Positions 12,279 to 24,946 of a DNA stretch of 64,000 nucleotides are shown one piece after another. Location: contig JAQMRL010000001.1 of the NCBI GenBank assembly GCA_035578175.1, positions 58,923,553 through 58,987,552 of the forward strand, read 5' to 3'. Position numbers and translations under genes: made by a program. Each line of letters starts with the position of its first letter. Within the stretch, counting starts at the first letter, position 1. The notes under the pieces are model-generated. The model was not told the DNA's origin and did not search any database. It saw only the letters and a list, made by a program, of their open reading frames with translations. Source of the stretch: Catonia carolina (lineage: Eukaryota; Arthropoda; Insecta; Hemiptera; Achilidae).

Positions 12279-12341
12279 TACACAAATTCCTCCACCCCTT
12301 TTTTGAAGTTTCTGTCTTAACGTCGCTTCTATCGTCGGTGT
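12279..12341. repeat. Inverted partner of 10111-10172
   Basis: This 63-bp stretch is the near-perfect reverse complement of 10111-10172, with one substitution, one extra C and an end difference. The left copy lies within the Tigger-like element; this one lies outside its right end, 46 bp from host exon 2. It is probably a truncated second copy of the same element end. Confidence 0.7.
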
Positions 12342-12386
12342 TTTTACATCAAAAATAAAAATGATCAACATTTAATAATTTCTTAC

Positions 12387-12539
12387 CTTCGCAATCAGGT
12401 TCAGTGTAGCCAGCAGGTCCTTCCGTATGCATGTGACATACTTGAATATCCTTTAAACCATTTTCCTTTCCGTGACAAGTCATAGCTTCCACCAATGCTA
12501 TCGGCGTAGATGCCGCTCCACCAACGAACACAACATCCC
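12387..12539 (-). CDS. 4-hydroxybutyrate/acetyl-CoA transferase-like, exon 2
   Basis: This exon encodes GDVVFVGGAASTPIALVEAM, then the conserved stretch CHGKENGLKDIQVCHMHTEG and PAGYTEP. That matches the N-terminal part of the acetyl-CoA hydrolase/4-hydroxybutyrate CoA-transferase family (the S/K-GD-x-VFV-x-GAA-x-TP and H-HTEGPA-x-Y motifs). The enzyme moves CoA between acyl groups in mitochondria. Splice sites: a pyrimidine-rich stretch ending in AG at 12541-12540, and a donor GTAAGA starting at 12386. The exon is 153 bp, starting in phase 2 and ending in phase 1. It joins exon 1 (46507-46318) in frame to give CIKSGDVVF. No stop or frameshift is present. Later exons were not found and should lie to the left of position 1. 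The organism's exact substrate is not determinable here. Confidence 0.9.
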
Positions 12540-12639
12540 CTGGACACACAAACAACACAGTTAAAACGTACAAAAATTCAATTTTTCGCGTGTTAAAAAC
12601 TTAACAGATTTTTACTAATTATTGTAAAAAATTAAACAA

Positions 12640-12735
12640 AAATCTAGCCATGATAATTGGCAAGGAAGGAGACAAAGGACTTTTACAATATACGCAGGTT
12701 CAATTCCAACCAGAATCTGAAACAAATAGCTACGT
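12640..12735 (+). repeat. Possible degraded S2 SINE
   Basis: A box B-like GCAGGTTCAATTCC followed by CCAGAATCTG matches the S2 layout seen at 7.0 and 16.9 kb. The rest is too diverged to align by eye. Confidence 0.35.
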
Positions 12736-12739
12736 CCTA

Positions 12740-15700
12740 ACAAAGTTTTATCACGTAAGATCAATAAAAAAAACTTAGATATCAGACAAAAAAATTACTT
12801 AACCCATTTTACCGAAATTTACAATGTATTTATAATTAAGCCGCATTTACGGGCATTTTGACTTTTGTTGATACAATACATAAGGATAGTACACGTATAA
12901 AAAATAGAAAAACGGTTTCAATGATTTGCTTCGCACAATGAGGATGTTTGAAGAAATTTTTCTGAACTGATGGAGAGAAACGGTTACAGAACACACCGAG
13001 TCTATCGACAAAATCATTGTATTCGAAAAGCGCAACATCGTTGTTTACATAGGCGTAATTTCCTTAGGGAAATTAACTTACAGTAAAATTTGTAAAAAAA
13101 ATACAAAATATTCATTGGTTTTTTTATTTTATAATTGTTTATGCAATAAAAACTACCTAAATTCACAAATTAAATAAGAGTATTAATTTCAAGATACACA
13201 ACGAAGCTTTGGCAAAGCCAAGAAACAATTTATTTGGCGAAGACAATTCACATTAGTTGGCAAACTACATATAGGTCACTGCAGTTGATTTAAGACAAAA
13301 TTCGATAAGTCATCATTAAACTAACGTATACTATGTAATGTTTTCTGAGAGGAGTTTACTAATTTATTTTCTTCCAGCTACGATGGGATTAATTTTATTT
13401 TAATTTACGACAAAATATGTAAGTGATACTTGAATTAGATCAATAAACCCAACGTACTCTATATAGAACAAGCGGTAATTATTAAAGTCATACAGTACCA
13501 TTAAACTGCATAACCTTGAAATACTGCACCGTGTACTAATAGGTAAAGATAAAAGGCTACAAAAGACAACTGCCACTGAATTATTTTGTATTTTCATTTA
13601 TATTATAATGGTATATTTAATAGAAATGTATTATTTTTGTATTATTTTATCATTAGTATTGTAGGTCCCAGGGTATTTTATTTTGTTTGTTTAAATTTTT
13701 TACTATCTTTCGCTGATTTGTATTTGTATTTAAATTGCAATTTATGATCTTGTGAATGGATAATTGTTAAAAATAAAAATTAATAACAATAATTTCAAGA
13801 CAAGCATTTATTTCCTTTTTCATAGTTTACAATCGGTAAGGTACAGTTGCTAACAAACATAAAAATAATCTTGGTCACGGTGAGTTCGCACGTTAGTAGA
13901 ACAATTCTACATATTCTAGTAGGGCCTACTAACACAATCAGTAGTAGCACAACAAAACACTAACACAATCTAATGTAGAGGAATTAAGGAAAACTGAATG
14001 AGCGTTCATTTCCCGCGTTTGAAAAGGGATAATTCATATTTATTAAAAGTAATAGAAGTAACAATAATTATGACTATACTTTTTTTTAAATTTTTTTACA
14101 AACGATCAGATAAATACAGCTGAAACACAAGACGATGCCACCAACACGAAATCGAAAATTTTGTGATCTTTACACGCGCCTCACTCATGAGTAAAATTAT
14201 TCATCATCACATTAATAAACAAAAAAAAAACCACCACTCACAAGGAGATGGCTATGCACAAAGGAAGCAATCCACAAAAAAATAGGGTTAAAAGCTTTTC
14301 TTTTATTTTAATTGTTTATTTTTAGGTTTTGTTCTTTTAAATTACATTGGAAAACCCTAAAAAATTTCTTTAACAAGACACTGTTTAATTTTCCCAAATT
14401 TATTTGTTATATTGAAGAAAATTGTGGTTTAGCTCCTGTTGCAGAATAATAAACCTAAACATCTTTAATACAACTTTCAATAATAACCAGTATCTTCCAC
14501 AAGAACCAACTTGCACCCTTTGCGCTCTTGCCTGCCCAGTACTCCCCTTACGCAAAATACTAGTTAATAGCAAATTTTGTCAGTAACATTCAGTGTTATT
14601 ATTCAGCAGAAAGGAACCAACCCACAATTTTCTTTAAAAAAATTGATTAACCTGAGAAAATTTTAACATTTATTGTTACAGAAACTTTCTTAAGGAATTT
14701 CAATGTCATTTATAAGAAAAAAAATGTAAAAACACACTATTAGGTAGAATATAAGAAAATCTTTAACTCTTCAAATATCTGAAAATAAACTTTACGAGGA
14801 ATGGTTCTTTTTCATAACCACCTACATTTTTTTTATTACGTATATAAACAATATTCTCCTAAGTAAAAAATTAATGATGCTTGGCTCATAAACTAGACAG
14901 ATATATTGAAAACAATCATTGCACTCAACTCAAACATATTTTTAAAGTAATTCACTAGATAACCAACCTTCATTCAACCGATACGACCTCTTTTTATGTA
15001 GGCGTATTTGTTTGGCACTTGGCATGCATTTTTATTATTAAGAGCGTCTGCTACGAACAATGTAGTAGCTGCAGGGCAGAGGCTGTGATTGATAAGATAA
15101 ATGCAGGCGGTTTGGTAATGGAGTTATAGAAGCTTCCTGTAGCTACTGTTTTATATCGTATCAAATTAAGTGGTCTAAAACTAGCCCAGCCGTACATACA
15201 AGTACAATACTGTTTAAACACTGCGAGAGAGGAACTTTCACATATTATATGCTGTGTATAATAACTAGGCCCCCTAGCGACAGGGGTTCTCATAAGTTGG
15301 GGTTAGAAATATCAAATGGTTAGTGAATACTGTACATTACAGTTAAATAAATTTTATTAACATGGCAACAGAAGGGCTAATCCACAAAAAATAATCAGGA
15401 CTGTAACATGTATTTTAAGGGACGCAGGACAGTACGGTAACCCAAATGGCGGGTACCAACATATTAGGAAATAAATAAAAATAATATAGAAAATCAAACG
15501 CCCTAACTAATGGGCCGAAAGGAAACTAACAAAAATTGCATGTTATTTAAAGTACCAAACACAAATAGGAAACATGCAAATTAGACAAACTAAACTACAC
15601 GTTAGAAAACGAAAAAAATAAATTATCTTTCATACATTTTTTACGCAGATTCTGAAAACAAGGTCGCGGGCATCCCCAAATTAATACGCGATTTGAAATT

Positions 15701-16862
15701 TTCGTGTCGCATTTTTTACGGTAAGAACTCCGGTAAGAACTCCAGACACGAGTTCAGCAGGGACATTTTCGTTTTCAACGTCTAAAAAACATTAAAAATT
15801 CACAAAAGTATAGGCCAACAGCTGACAATTTCCAGATATTCCAGAACGGCATAATTTCATCGAAAACTAAAAAAAAAACAACCGTAAAAGTGCAATAAAT
15901 ATTCTTCTTGAAAGCTACAAATAGATAACGCTGGGCATCCGTTCGATAAATCTTCCAAGGAACCGGATTATAAGAAATCCTTAATTTTATATTTTCTGAA
16001 TTTGGAAAAAATAACGACGGGTAATGGCAAATCTGCGCGTGGAGAGCTACATTTAAAAAGCCACTTTCATGAGACGACTCGTCTCATGGCAGGTGACAAT
16101 TTTTCCTAAAGAAACGAGTCGGCCTGAGAAGTCACAATGGCGTTCACTTAACTCGGGGTTTTCCTTCCTCATAATGGGATCCAGCCCTCTTAGCTATCGT
16201 AAAAAAGCTACTGTTTAAGCGGAATCGAATGACACTATTTTTGTTTCCAAATTCCGACTTTGATTTCGTAACTTCCAGTTTTGGGTCACTTCCAGTCGAA
16301 ACCGGAAACCATTTGTTGCTATCTCTTGTAGTTTCTGACATCTGGCGGTGATGGACGGACTTAGGAAAATGATAGATGGGAATTAAAAATTGCCATAAAA
16401 AAAATGTTGACCGGTATCAGTTCGGTGGAAACTAGACGTTCAAAAAATACTATGCTGATACTAGCGCATACAACTCCGCTCGATAGGTATTTTTTTAAAC
16501 TATTCGGCACAAGAACGGTTAGCCCTACAGCCGAGTGTAATAAAGTACTAAAACGGCTCGCTCGCTCGGTCCTGTATTGCAGATTGCGAATGTTTGTGGT
16601 CGGGAAAATTAATACTTTACCGAATTTTAACTGATCTCCACGTTTCATGACCATCACAACTACTGTAATAAACGAAATAAAACGTTGAAAAAAGATGTAA
16701 CCTACATTTGAACAGTGACAAAGGTATGAGAGGTCGGTTTAAATAAAAATGTAGAGGGCCTCTACTGGAATAGGTAAACAGTTTTGCGTGGGTGCTGTTT
16801 ATTCCGAGTTCGGCAGTATTGATAAGGTGATTGATATAGAGTCAGGAAGAGAATTAATATCA
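12740..16862. other. Intronic non-coding stretch
   Basis: No gene seen. 15640-16640 is richer in CpG than its surroundings. It has a 12-bp tandem duplication GGTAAGAACTCC (about 15720-15743) and a 21-bp palindrome at 16068-16088. Short open frames at 16144-16341 (minus) and 16404-16634 (plus) have no recognisable product. Confidence 0.4.
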
Positions 16863-17032
16863 TATGTGGCCACCCCGTGGTCCAGTGGTTAGTGTACTTT
16901 GCTACAAAGTGGAGGTCCCGGGTTCGATTCCCGACCAGGGTCTGGAAAATAATTACAAGTTCAAACGCACCGTTCCTCAATCCAAAGTATTCGCTAATAA
17001 CCACGATGTTGATAAGACGTAAGGAAGGGGGG
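16863..17032 (+). repeat. tRNA-derived SINE, family S2, full-length copy
   Basis: The head contains GTGGTCCAGTGGTTAGTG (box A-like) and GGTCCCGGGTTCGATTCCC (box B), spaced as in a tRNA gene. The tail holds the S2 body with the CTAATAACCACGATGTTGAT piece. Direct repeats AATATCA flank it (16856-16862 and 17033-17039). The tRNA-like part is followed by an unrelated body, so it is a SINE and not a working tRNA gene. Confidence 0.82.
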
Positions 17033-17832
17033 AATATCAAACCGATAGAGTAAGTAAGAGAAGGAAAACCAAGACTGTTATAATAAATGTGTTATAGCCC
17101 CACAATACTGTTTGGAAGAGAGTTGGCCGGTACAGGAAAATGGTTTAACAGGATAAAAGCTATTTGCATAATGTGCTACAGAAAGAATGCCGGAAAACAA
17201 TAGGAATAGTGTTTGGGACTATATAAATTTTATGTTTGTTCAATTCATCAATTTAGTTTTGTGTTCTATTATTAGATATCATTTATCGGTCTCAACCAAT
17301 GAGGGTTGATTTCTACCTGCACATACAAACAGTTTTATACTGAACTGGACACAGTCGTCCGCTAACTAGATACGCGAGTAGATGCTATCTTGTTTTTAAC
17401 GCTTTTGTCGCTCTACTATCTGCACATATACGCGATCGCTAAGGTAACACCTAAAATCACAACTTAATAATATTAAGTCACTACACAGATTAACCCGTGA
17501 AGAGTTAGAGCTGGTCTCCCATCGGGCGCCTCCCCAGGTGGTGGATAGGGGAAAGATAGGCCACCAGATATGGTGGTTACCGTAGAAGACGGGGCGAACC
17601 AAACACCAGCAAAACCGAGTGATTGCCGGTATACGTAATCCAACTCTAGCGGCCAACGGTTTCGGGCGGATGAGCCAATAGAGAAGGGCACTCTTTTGTC
17701 CTGGAGTTGGGAAACTGGCTCCAAAGGCGGATGAACTGCAGAATACGGTCAACGGCAGAAGGATGAGGAAGGAAATTAGGACAAGACACCTCTTTAAAGG
17801 TCCCAATGGATACGTCCTAGTAACAAGCTATC

Positions 17833-20709
17833 ATGGCAAAGCTCACAGCTAAAATTAATTCCGGAGTAAGTTCTCCATTCGGATCTCCGGGGAGAACAGT
17901 TATGAGCAATGTTGATATTAGCAACGTTAATATTACTAAGAGTGGAAAGAAAATTAGGAAGACTAGAATAGCTACCTGGAATGTTAAAACTATGGCACAA
18001 AGTGGGAAAATATACAATGCCATTCAAGAAATGAACAGGATGAACATAGACATTTTAGGAATGAGCGAGATGAGATGGCCCAATTCGGGAGAAATGAAAG
18101 TCAATGAATGTAGAGTTTACTTTTCTGGTAACCCAGACGGTGCCCACGAGTATGGGGTTGGTGTAACAGTGTCAAGGGAAATGGTTCCATGTATCAGAAG
18201 TTTTATTCCAATATCACAGAGAGTTATGATGATTCAAATTGAGGCGAGCCCAGCAAATATCTGGGTCATACAAGTTTATGCTCCAACGGCTGATAAAAAT
18301 GAAGAAGAAGTTTTGGAGTTCTATGAAAGTATAAATGGAATCATCGAAAGTATACCGCGGCATGAAGTATGTATTTTTATGGGGGACTTTAATGCAAAGA
18401 TTGGGGCTGGAGGCCAATCTCAGTATGTTGGACAACATGGGCTAGGGGAGAGGAATGAGAGGGGAGACCTTCTTGAAATGTTTGCAGAAAGTAAGGATCT
18501 AGTCATCTTGAATACATTTTTCAAACTTCCCAAAAGGAAACTGTACACGTGGAAGTCACCTCAGGATAGATCAGATAAAGTGGTGCGGAACCAAATTGAT
18601 TTTATGATGGTAAATAAGAGATACAGAAATGCTTTTACATCTGTGAAAACGTTTCCTGGAGCTGATATTGGATCAGACCATGTGCCACTTGTTGGGGAAT
18701 TCAGAGTTCAATGGAAAAAAATTAAGAGAAAAAAGATCAAGAGGTCTGACTTGCGATTGTTGAAAGATCCAAATATTGAGAGTGAAATTCGAAGCGAATT
18801 AAATAAAAAGATAAATGAAATAGACACAAATCTCAACGAAAACCTAACAACCGGTCAAATAGAAAAAGCCATACAAGACCTTAAGGAAGAACATCTAAAA
18901 CCTGGCAAAATGATCAAAAGGAAGATATGGATGACCGATGAGATTTTGCAACTTATGGAAAGGAGGAGGCTTTGTAAGAGTGTACTGGAGGAGTATAGAG
19001 GAATACAGAAGTTAATCAGAAAAAAGATAAGAGAGACAAAGGAGAAGGAGGCAAGGGAAACGTGTGAGGAGATGGAGGCACTGATTCGAAAGCATGATAG
19101 TGATAATTTCCACCGTAGAGTTAAAACAGCAACTGGCAGTTTTAAGACCCGGCAGCCTAGAATAATAGTAAACGAAAATGGCAGGATTATAGTTGATAAG
19201 ATGGACAAGATGAGGCATTGGAAGGAATATCTTGAAAATCTTTTTGGTGATCAGAGAGAAGAAATGCATAATCTTGGTAATGCTAATACAGGCCCTACAA
19301 TTTTAAAACAAGAAGTGCAGTTGGCAATAGCCAAGCTTAAGGAAGGAAAAGCTGCTGGTCCGGATAATATCCAGACGGAATTTCTGAAACTGCTTGATGA
19401 CGAAAGTGTTACTGTGATCACACATATTTTTAACAAAATTTATGACTCTGGTACGCTTCCAACCGAATGGCTGAGGTCAGAATTTATTGCACTTCCTAAG
19501 AAGTCAAGCGCCATGAGGTGCGAAGAATACCGCACTATCAGTCTTATGAGCCATCTTCTCAAGCTGTTCTTGAAAATAGTTCACAAAAGAATTTATAAAA
19601 TATGTGAAAGTATGATAGCCCCCACCCAGTTCGGTTTTATAAGGGCAGTAGGAACAAGGGAGGCTTTGTTTGGGGTCCAGGTTCTGTTTCAGAGGTGCCG
19701 CGATGTGAACTGTGATGTGTATGCATGTCTGGTGGATTATGAGAAGGCTTTCGACCGAGTGAATCATGAAAAAATGCTGGCGATACTGTAGGAAGCTGGA
19801 ATAGATGATAAAGATCTCCGAATAGTAGCAAATCTTTACTGGAACCAGTCAGCAAGCATGAGAGTGGACGGAGAGAACACAGAAAGTGTTAAGATATTGC
19901 GAGGGGTGCGGCAAGGCTGTATTCTGTCGCCTCTGATATTTAATCTTTATTCTGAGAAAAATTTTTCTGAAGCATTGCAAGAGGAGGAAAGAGGTATATT
20001 GCTGAACGGACTCCGAATTAACAATATCAGATATGCGGATGATACAATAGTATTTGCAAGCAGTATGGAAGATCTCCAAGAATTAATGAATAAAATTACA
20101 GCCAGCAGTAACCAATATGGTCTTAATATTAACACCACGAAGACAAAGATGATGATAATCAGTAAGAATAACATAAGAAATTGTCATCTGTATGTTAATC
20201 AAAAGGAAATAGAGAGAGTTAGCCACTACAATTATCTTGGTACTACCATTAATGAAGCTTGGGATAATACTCAAGAAATAAAATCCCGAATAGGCAAAGC
20301 CAGGTCTGTTTTCAAAAGGATGGGGGCAGTGTTTAAGAGCCATAATCTGACCCTCGACACAAAACTGAGACTCCTCAGGTGTTATGTCTTCTCTGTGTTG
20401 TTCTATGGTGTGGAGTCCTGGAAGCTCAATGATGCCATCTCCAAAAAGTTGAATGCATTCGAAATGTGGCTCTACCGTAGAATGCTGAGAATCCCTTGGA
20501 CGGCACATATGACCAATGTTGAGGTGCTGAGAAGGATGAGGAAGGATAAGGAGGTGATGAATACCACAAAGCGAAGAAAGCTCCAATATCTTGGACACAT
20601 TATGAGGAATGGAGAAAGGTATGAACTTCTGCAATCCATACTGCAAGGAAAAATATTGGGACAAAGGGGCCCAGGTCGAAGAAGAATATCCTGGTTAAAG
20701 AACCTTAGA
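17833..20709 (+). pseudogene. RTE-type LINE ORF2, part 1 (endonuclease plus reverse transcriptase)
   Basis: Starting at the ATG at 17833, the reading shows an APE-type endonuclease (RIATWNVKTM; MSEMRW; MGDFNAKIGAG; GSDHVPL). A reverse transcriptase follows with EEYRTISLMSH, VDYEKAFDRVNHE, GVRQGCILSPLIFNLY and the catalytic YADDT. Then come the C-terminal YNYLG, KLRLLRCYVFSVLFYG and GPGRRRISWLKNLR motifs. A single in-frame TAG at 19789-19791, just after the first RT catalytic block, is the only coding lesion seen. The frame ends abruptly at codon AGA (20707-20709), where a second LINE has inserted. It resumes at 26837. The layout resembles RTE/BovB-clade elements. A GC-richer leader precedes it from about 17500. 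Confidence 0.92.
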
Positions 20710-21085
20710 CCTTTTTTTTTTTTTTTTTAAGGCGAAAAACCTTAGCGAGGTTATCATCGCCTGCTGTTCTACACAAGGGTGTAAAAAAGCCCGAGTGCAG
20801 AACGCCTTTTATATATATATATAATACTTAAAATCTTATAAGCTAATATCACAGACAAATTAAATAAAAAACGCTAAAAAACACAAAAACATATACACAT
20901 AAACGTAAACCTAATATCACAGTCAGAATAAATGACAATAATAACATTGACACTTATATAATTAAAATCTTAAAAACTAGTATCACAACCAAAAAAAAAT
21001 TAAAAATTACATTAAAAATAAAAAATATCACAGACATAGGACGTCGCAAAAGGCTGTAAAGGGGCCTCATAATAAAAACACAGAC

Positions 21086-21269
21086 ATATATATACAACTT
21101 ACAACTAATATAAATAAATATACTATAGAATAAAAACTATTTACGCATATAAAACATTGAAACACCCCAGACTGTCATATAAATACAAACTTACAACTAA
21201 TATAAATATATATACTATAGAATAAAAACTATTTACACATATAAAACATTGAAACACCCCAGACTGTCA
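21086..21269. repeat. Tandem duplication (2 x 92 bp) at the end of LINE ORF2
   Basis: Two units with a period of 92 bp; the marker CCCCAGACTGTCA recurs at about 21165-21177 and 21257-21269. The duplication spans the ORF2 stop codon and part of the 3' UTR. Confidence 0.85.
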
Positions 21270-24200
21270 GACACTGTTGTACACACTAATGGATCGTAAA
21301 AATTTTAAAGCCACGTCCAAAATGGGGCTTTCATCACCGAGTATACACCTTAATTCAGAGGGAATCTTGAATCGCCGACGCAGAGCTGCGTAGCAGACGC
21401 AATCAATTAAAACATGTTTGACTGTCAAAGGACAATCGCATCTGCCACAAATTGGAGCATCACCAGACGTCATGAGATACCCATGAGTTAATCTGGTGTG
21501 CCCAATTCTAAGTCGCGCGATGACAACTTCTTCCCTTCTGTTCTTCCTCAGTGACGTATCCCAGGGCTTAACATTATATTTTATTTCACGAAGCTTGCTG
21601 CCATGAGAGCCAGTCCATTCTACCTGCCAGGAATCAGTGATGACACGCTTCACCAGGCCCACGAAATCTGACACAGTCAGATATTGCGTGAAGGCCGGTT
21701 GGCGTGCCGCCTCCTTAGCAGCCTCATTTCCCGAGATTCCAGCATGACCCGGAACCCAGCAGAAAACAACGCTTACTCCTCTATCGTTAAGCTGCTTCAC
21801 GGTGCTGTGGACATCTGCAACTAGCGGGTGGCGTGAATATATATCACTAATTGACTGCAGGGCACTGAGCGAATCAGTGCACACCAACACCCGACGCCCA
21901 CGCACACAGACTACAGACAGAGCTTTACTAATAGCATAAAGTTCAGCCGTGTAAACACTGGTTCCCGCAGGTAATCCAAACAAATAGGTTCTCCCATTGG
22001 CAACAAACGAGCAACCAAATCCAACATCCGACTTTGATCCATCAGTGTATACAACCGTAGATGGTTTAATAGCTTCAACTAACTCACTGAAAATGCTATT
22101 AAATACCACAGAACTTGTGTCTGCCTTTGAGTATTTACACATTTCAAAGTTAAAGTGTAACTGAGCGATGGTCCAGGGTGGAAATAGACACGAATTACTC
22201 GGGTAGACACGAGGCATCACAATATCGAGGTTATTGCATATCTCCAACGCTCTTACACCGAATGGTGAAGGTTGTCGGGCGTTCATCAGATGCAAATCAT
22301 GACAGGGGTTATTGAGAATGATATCATGCAAAAAATGATAAGGTCTAGCTTTCAACTTAGCAAAGTACGTCAATATAAGCTGCTGGCGACGTCTGTGTAA
22401 CGACATTTCTCCACTTTCAACTAAGATGCTGACAACAGGGCTAGAACGGAAGGCACCTGTAGACAATCTTAAACATGAATTGTGGACCGTGTCAAGCATT
22501 GTCAGAGAAGTGGGAGTAGCAGATGAGTACGCTACAGCACCATAATCTATACATGATCGCACTAGAGCTTGTAGAACCTTATCATACATGATCTATCGGC
22601 TCCCCAACCTGTACCTGTAAGAACACGCAGAATATCAACCACCTTTAGGCACCTAGTCCGTAGGTCTTTAATATGCGTAACCCATGTTAGTCTTTTATCG
22701 AATATTACACCTAGAAACCTGATTTCAGTGCTAACTTTAATATGCTGACCCATTAAATACAGTCTTGGAACACTATCAGTCCGAATCCGGCAAAACTGGA
22801 TGCATTTAGTCTTTTCAGGAGAAAAATTAAAACCAGTCTGCCGTGACCATTCTTCAAGACGGTATATAGTAAGCTGTAGGGCTCGTTCAGCTGAAAAAAC
22901 ATTTCTAGATGCAACATATATCGCAAAATCATCTACAAACAAAGAACATTTAATAGGGTACACGCAACATTTCACAATATTGTTTATGGCAACAGCAAAT
23001 AGAGTACAACTAATTACACTCCCCTGCGGTATACCATTTTCCAAATCAAACCTGTTCGACAAACTCTGACCAACCCTTACGCAGAATGATCGGTCATCCA
23101 GAAAGTCTTTAATGAAGGCCAACATGTTCCCAGCGATGCCCCACTCCCGCAAGGTATTAAGAATACCTCGTCGCCAAGCCGTATCATATGCTTTTTTCAA
23201 ATCAAAGAATACGGCAACGAGGCGCTGCCGCAATGCAAACGCATTGCAGATAGCCGTCTCAAGGGCCACCAAGTGGTCTGTCGAAGACCTCCCTCTCCGA
23301 AAACCGCTCTGTTCAGGAGCGAGGAAGTCATTCTTTTCCAGATACCACATGAGACGACTATTCACCATTCTTTCCATCACCTTACATACAACACTTGTTA
23401 AAGAGATGGGGCGATAGCTAGAGGCCAACGTTTTATCTTTGCCAGGTTTGAGGATCGGGACAACAATTGCTTCTTTCCAAGATTCTGGAAGCTTTCTAGA
23501 AGCGTATATTTTATTAAAAATATGTAGTAGTTGCCTTAAGCCAGAATCTGGTAAATGCGCTATCATCGAAAGTGTAATTTCATCTCCTCCAGGCGAGGTA
23601 TTTCGAGAAACTTGGAGCGCTTTTCTTAGTTCAGGCATTGAAAAAGGAATGTTCAGAGGATCATTTGTGTCCGCTATATGGAAAGGAAGAGATTCAATGG
23701 TTTGCTTATGATTTTGAAATTGAATTGAATATGAAGACGTGAGAGACGCTGATCTTAACGAAGAACCAATTGCATTCGCAATGTCGATTGGTGACGTAAT
23801 CACGGAACCGTCAGTTTGCAACCCTGCAACTCGGTGCGGAGACGTCTTTCCACACACGGACCGCAGTCTTCTCCACACCGTTGCCACAGGGGTACTCCTG
23901 TTAATATCTGCAACATAACAGCTCCATGACTCTCTCTTACTCTCTAGAAATACACGCCTACAGCAGGCCCGAGCTCTTCGGTACGCTTCCAGGTTTGCAT
24001 CCGTAGGTCTGCGACTAAAAATGCGCAAGGTCCTACGGCGGTCCTGAAGTGCCTCCTTACAACGATCATTCCATCAGGGTACCGGCGGACGCCGCGCTTT
24101 TCCCGATGTTTTAGGAATGCTCTGGGCAGCTGCTGCAGACATCCTCTCTACAAAGGAAGACAACAGCTTTCGTGCATCATCATCATCTTCATATTCAGAT

Positions 24201-24946
24201 TCCATTAAACTTGAAAACTCATTCCACCGTGCAAGCTTTTCAATCCATCGTTTCGGAAGGTCATCGACAGGCTGGTAGTCAAAAAATTCAACCACCACCG
24301 GTCGGTGATCACTTCCGTACAGGTCCGGCAGTACTCTCCACATCAACCTTGGAACAAGGGACGGGCTGCAGAAAGTAAGGTCCAAGCACGACCAGGATCC
24401 TGTTGAGGATGACATGAATGTTTCAGATCCATCGTTCAATAGACATAAGTCTAAATCACTCCGGACCCTCTCCACCATGTGACCTCTACCATTGCACAGT
24501 GAGGAGCCCCAAGAATAATGGTGACCATTGAAATCTCCTAAGACGATATATGGAGCTGGTAACTGTTCCAGCAATTCTCTCATGGCTAGGTATGAAATGT
24601 CTGTGTTTGGTGGTAAATAAACATTACACACGCAAACCGACACCGGGACAGTTATCCTGATTGCCACAGCCTGAAGATCCGTTTGGATATCCAGACTCAT
24701 CCCCTGCATTGACTGGTGAAGTAATATTGCAACGCCATCACCAGGGCCACCATGCAGGGAATCTTTCCTAAACATTTCGTATCCACGAAAGGATAATCGG
24801 ATATCAGGTTGTAACATCGTCTCTTGCAGGCAAAGCGCAAACGGACACTTATCCCGGATCAATATCTTTATATCTTCATACCTAGACCGGATCCCCCGAA
24901 CATTCCATTGAATTAAACTATTAAAGGGTATTTCGCAACGGAGGAG
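21267..24946 (-). pseudogene. LINE ORF2 (endonuclease, reverse transcriptase, RNase H), broken
   Basis: Coding sequence starts right after the ORF1 stop: NSLIQWNVRGIRSRYEDIK, CLQETML, LGDFNGHHYSWGS and SDHRPVVV mark the APE endonuclease. The reverse transcriptase shows SYRPISLTSVVCKVMERM, FFDLKKAYDTAW, GIPQGSVISCTLF and the catalytic FVDD. The RNase H shows YTDGSKS, AELYAISKAL, VCTDSLSAL and GHAGISGNEAA. A Cys/His motif (CGRCDCPLTVKHVLIDC) follows near the C-terminus. Lesions: no ATG before the endonuclease; a TGA at 24076-24074 where a Trp is expected (before W-N-D-R-C); and a one-base frame change near 22562-22589. Otherwise it is complete, suggesting a fairly young copy. Confidence 0.93.

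Noticed and set aside
16144..16341. 65-codon minus-strand frame with a fair start context
   Set aside because: No recognisable domain, no splice or neighbour support, and an equally long frame nearby on the other strand.
20710..20730. Phe-rich C-terminus of the RTE ORF2
   Set aside because: These codons are the poly(T) (antisense poly(A)) of the inserted LINE, not RTE sequence.
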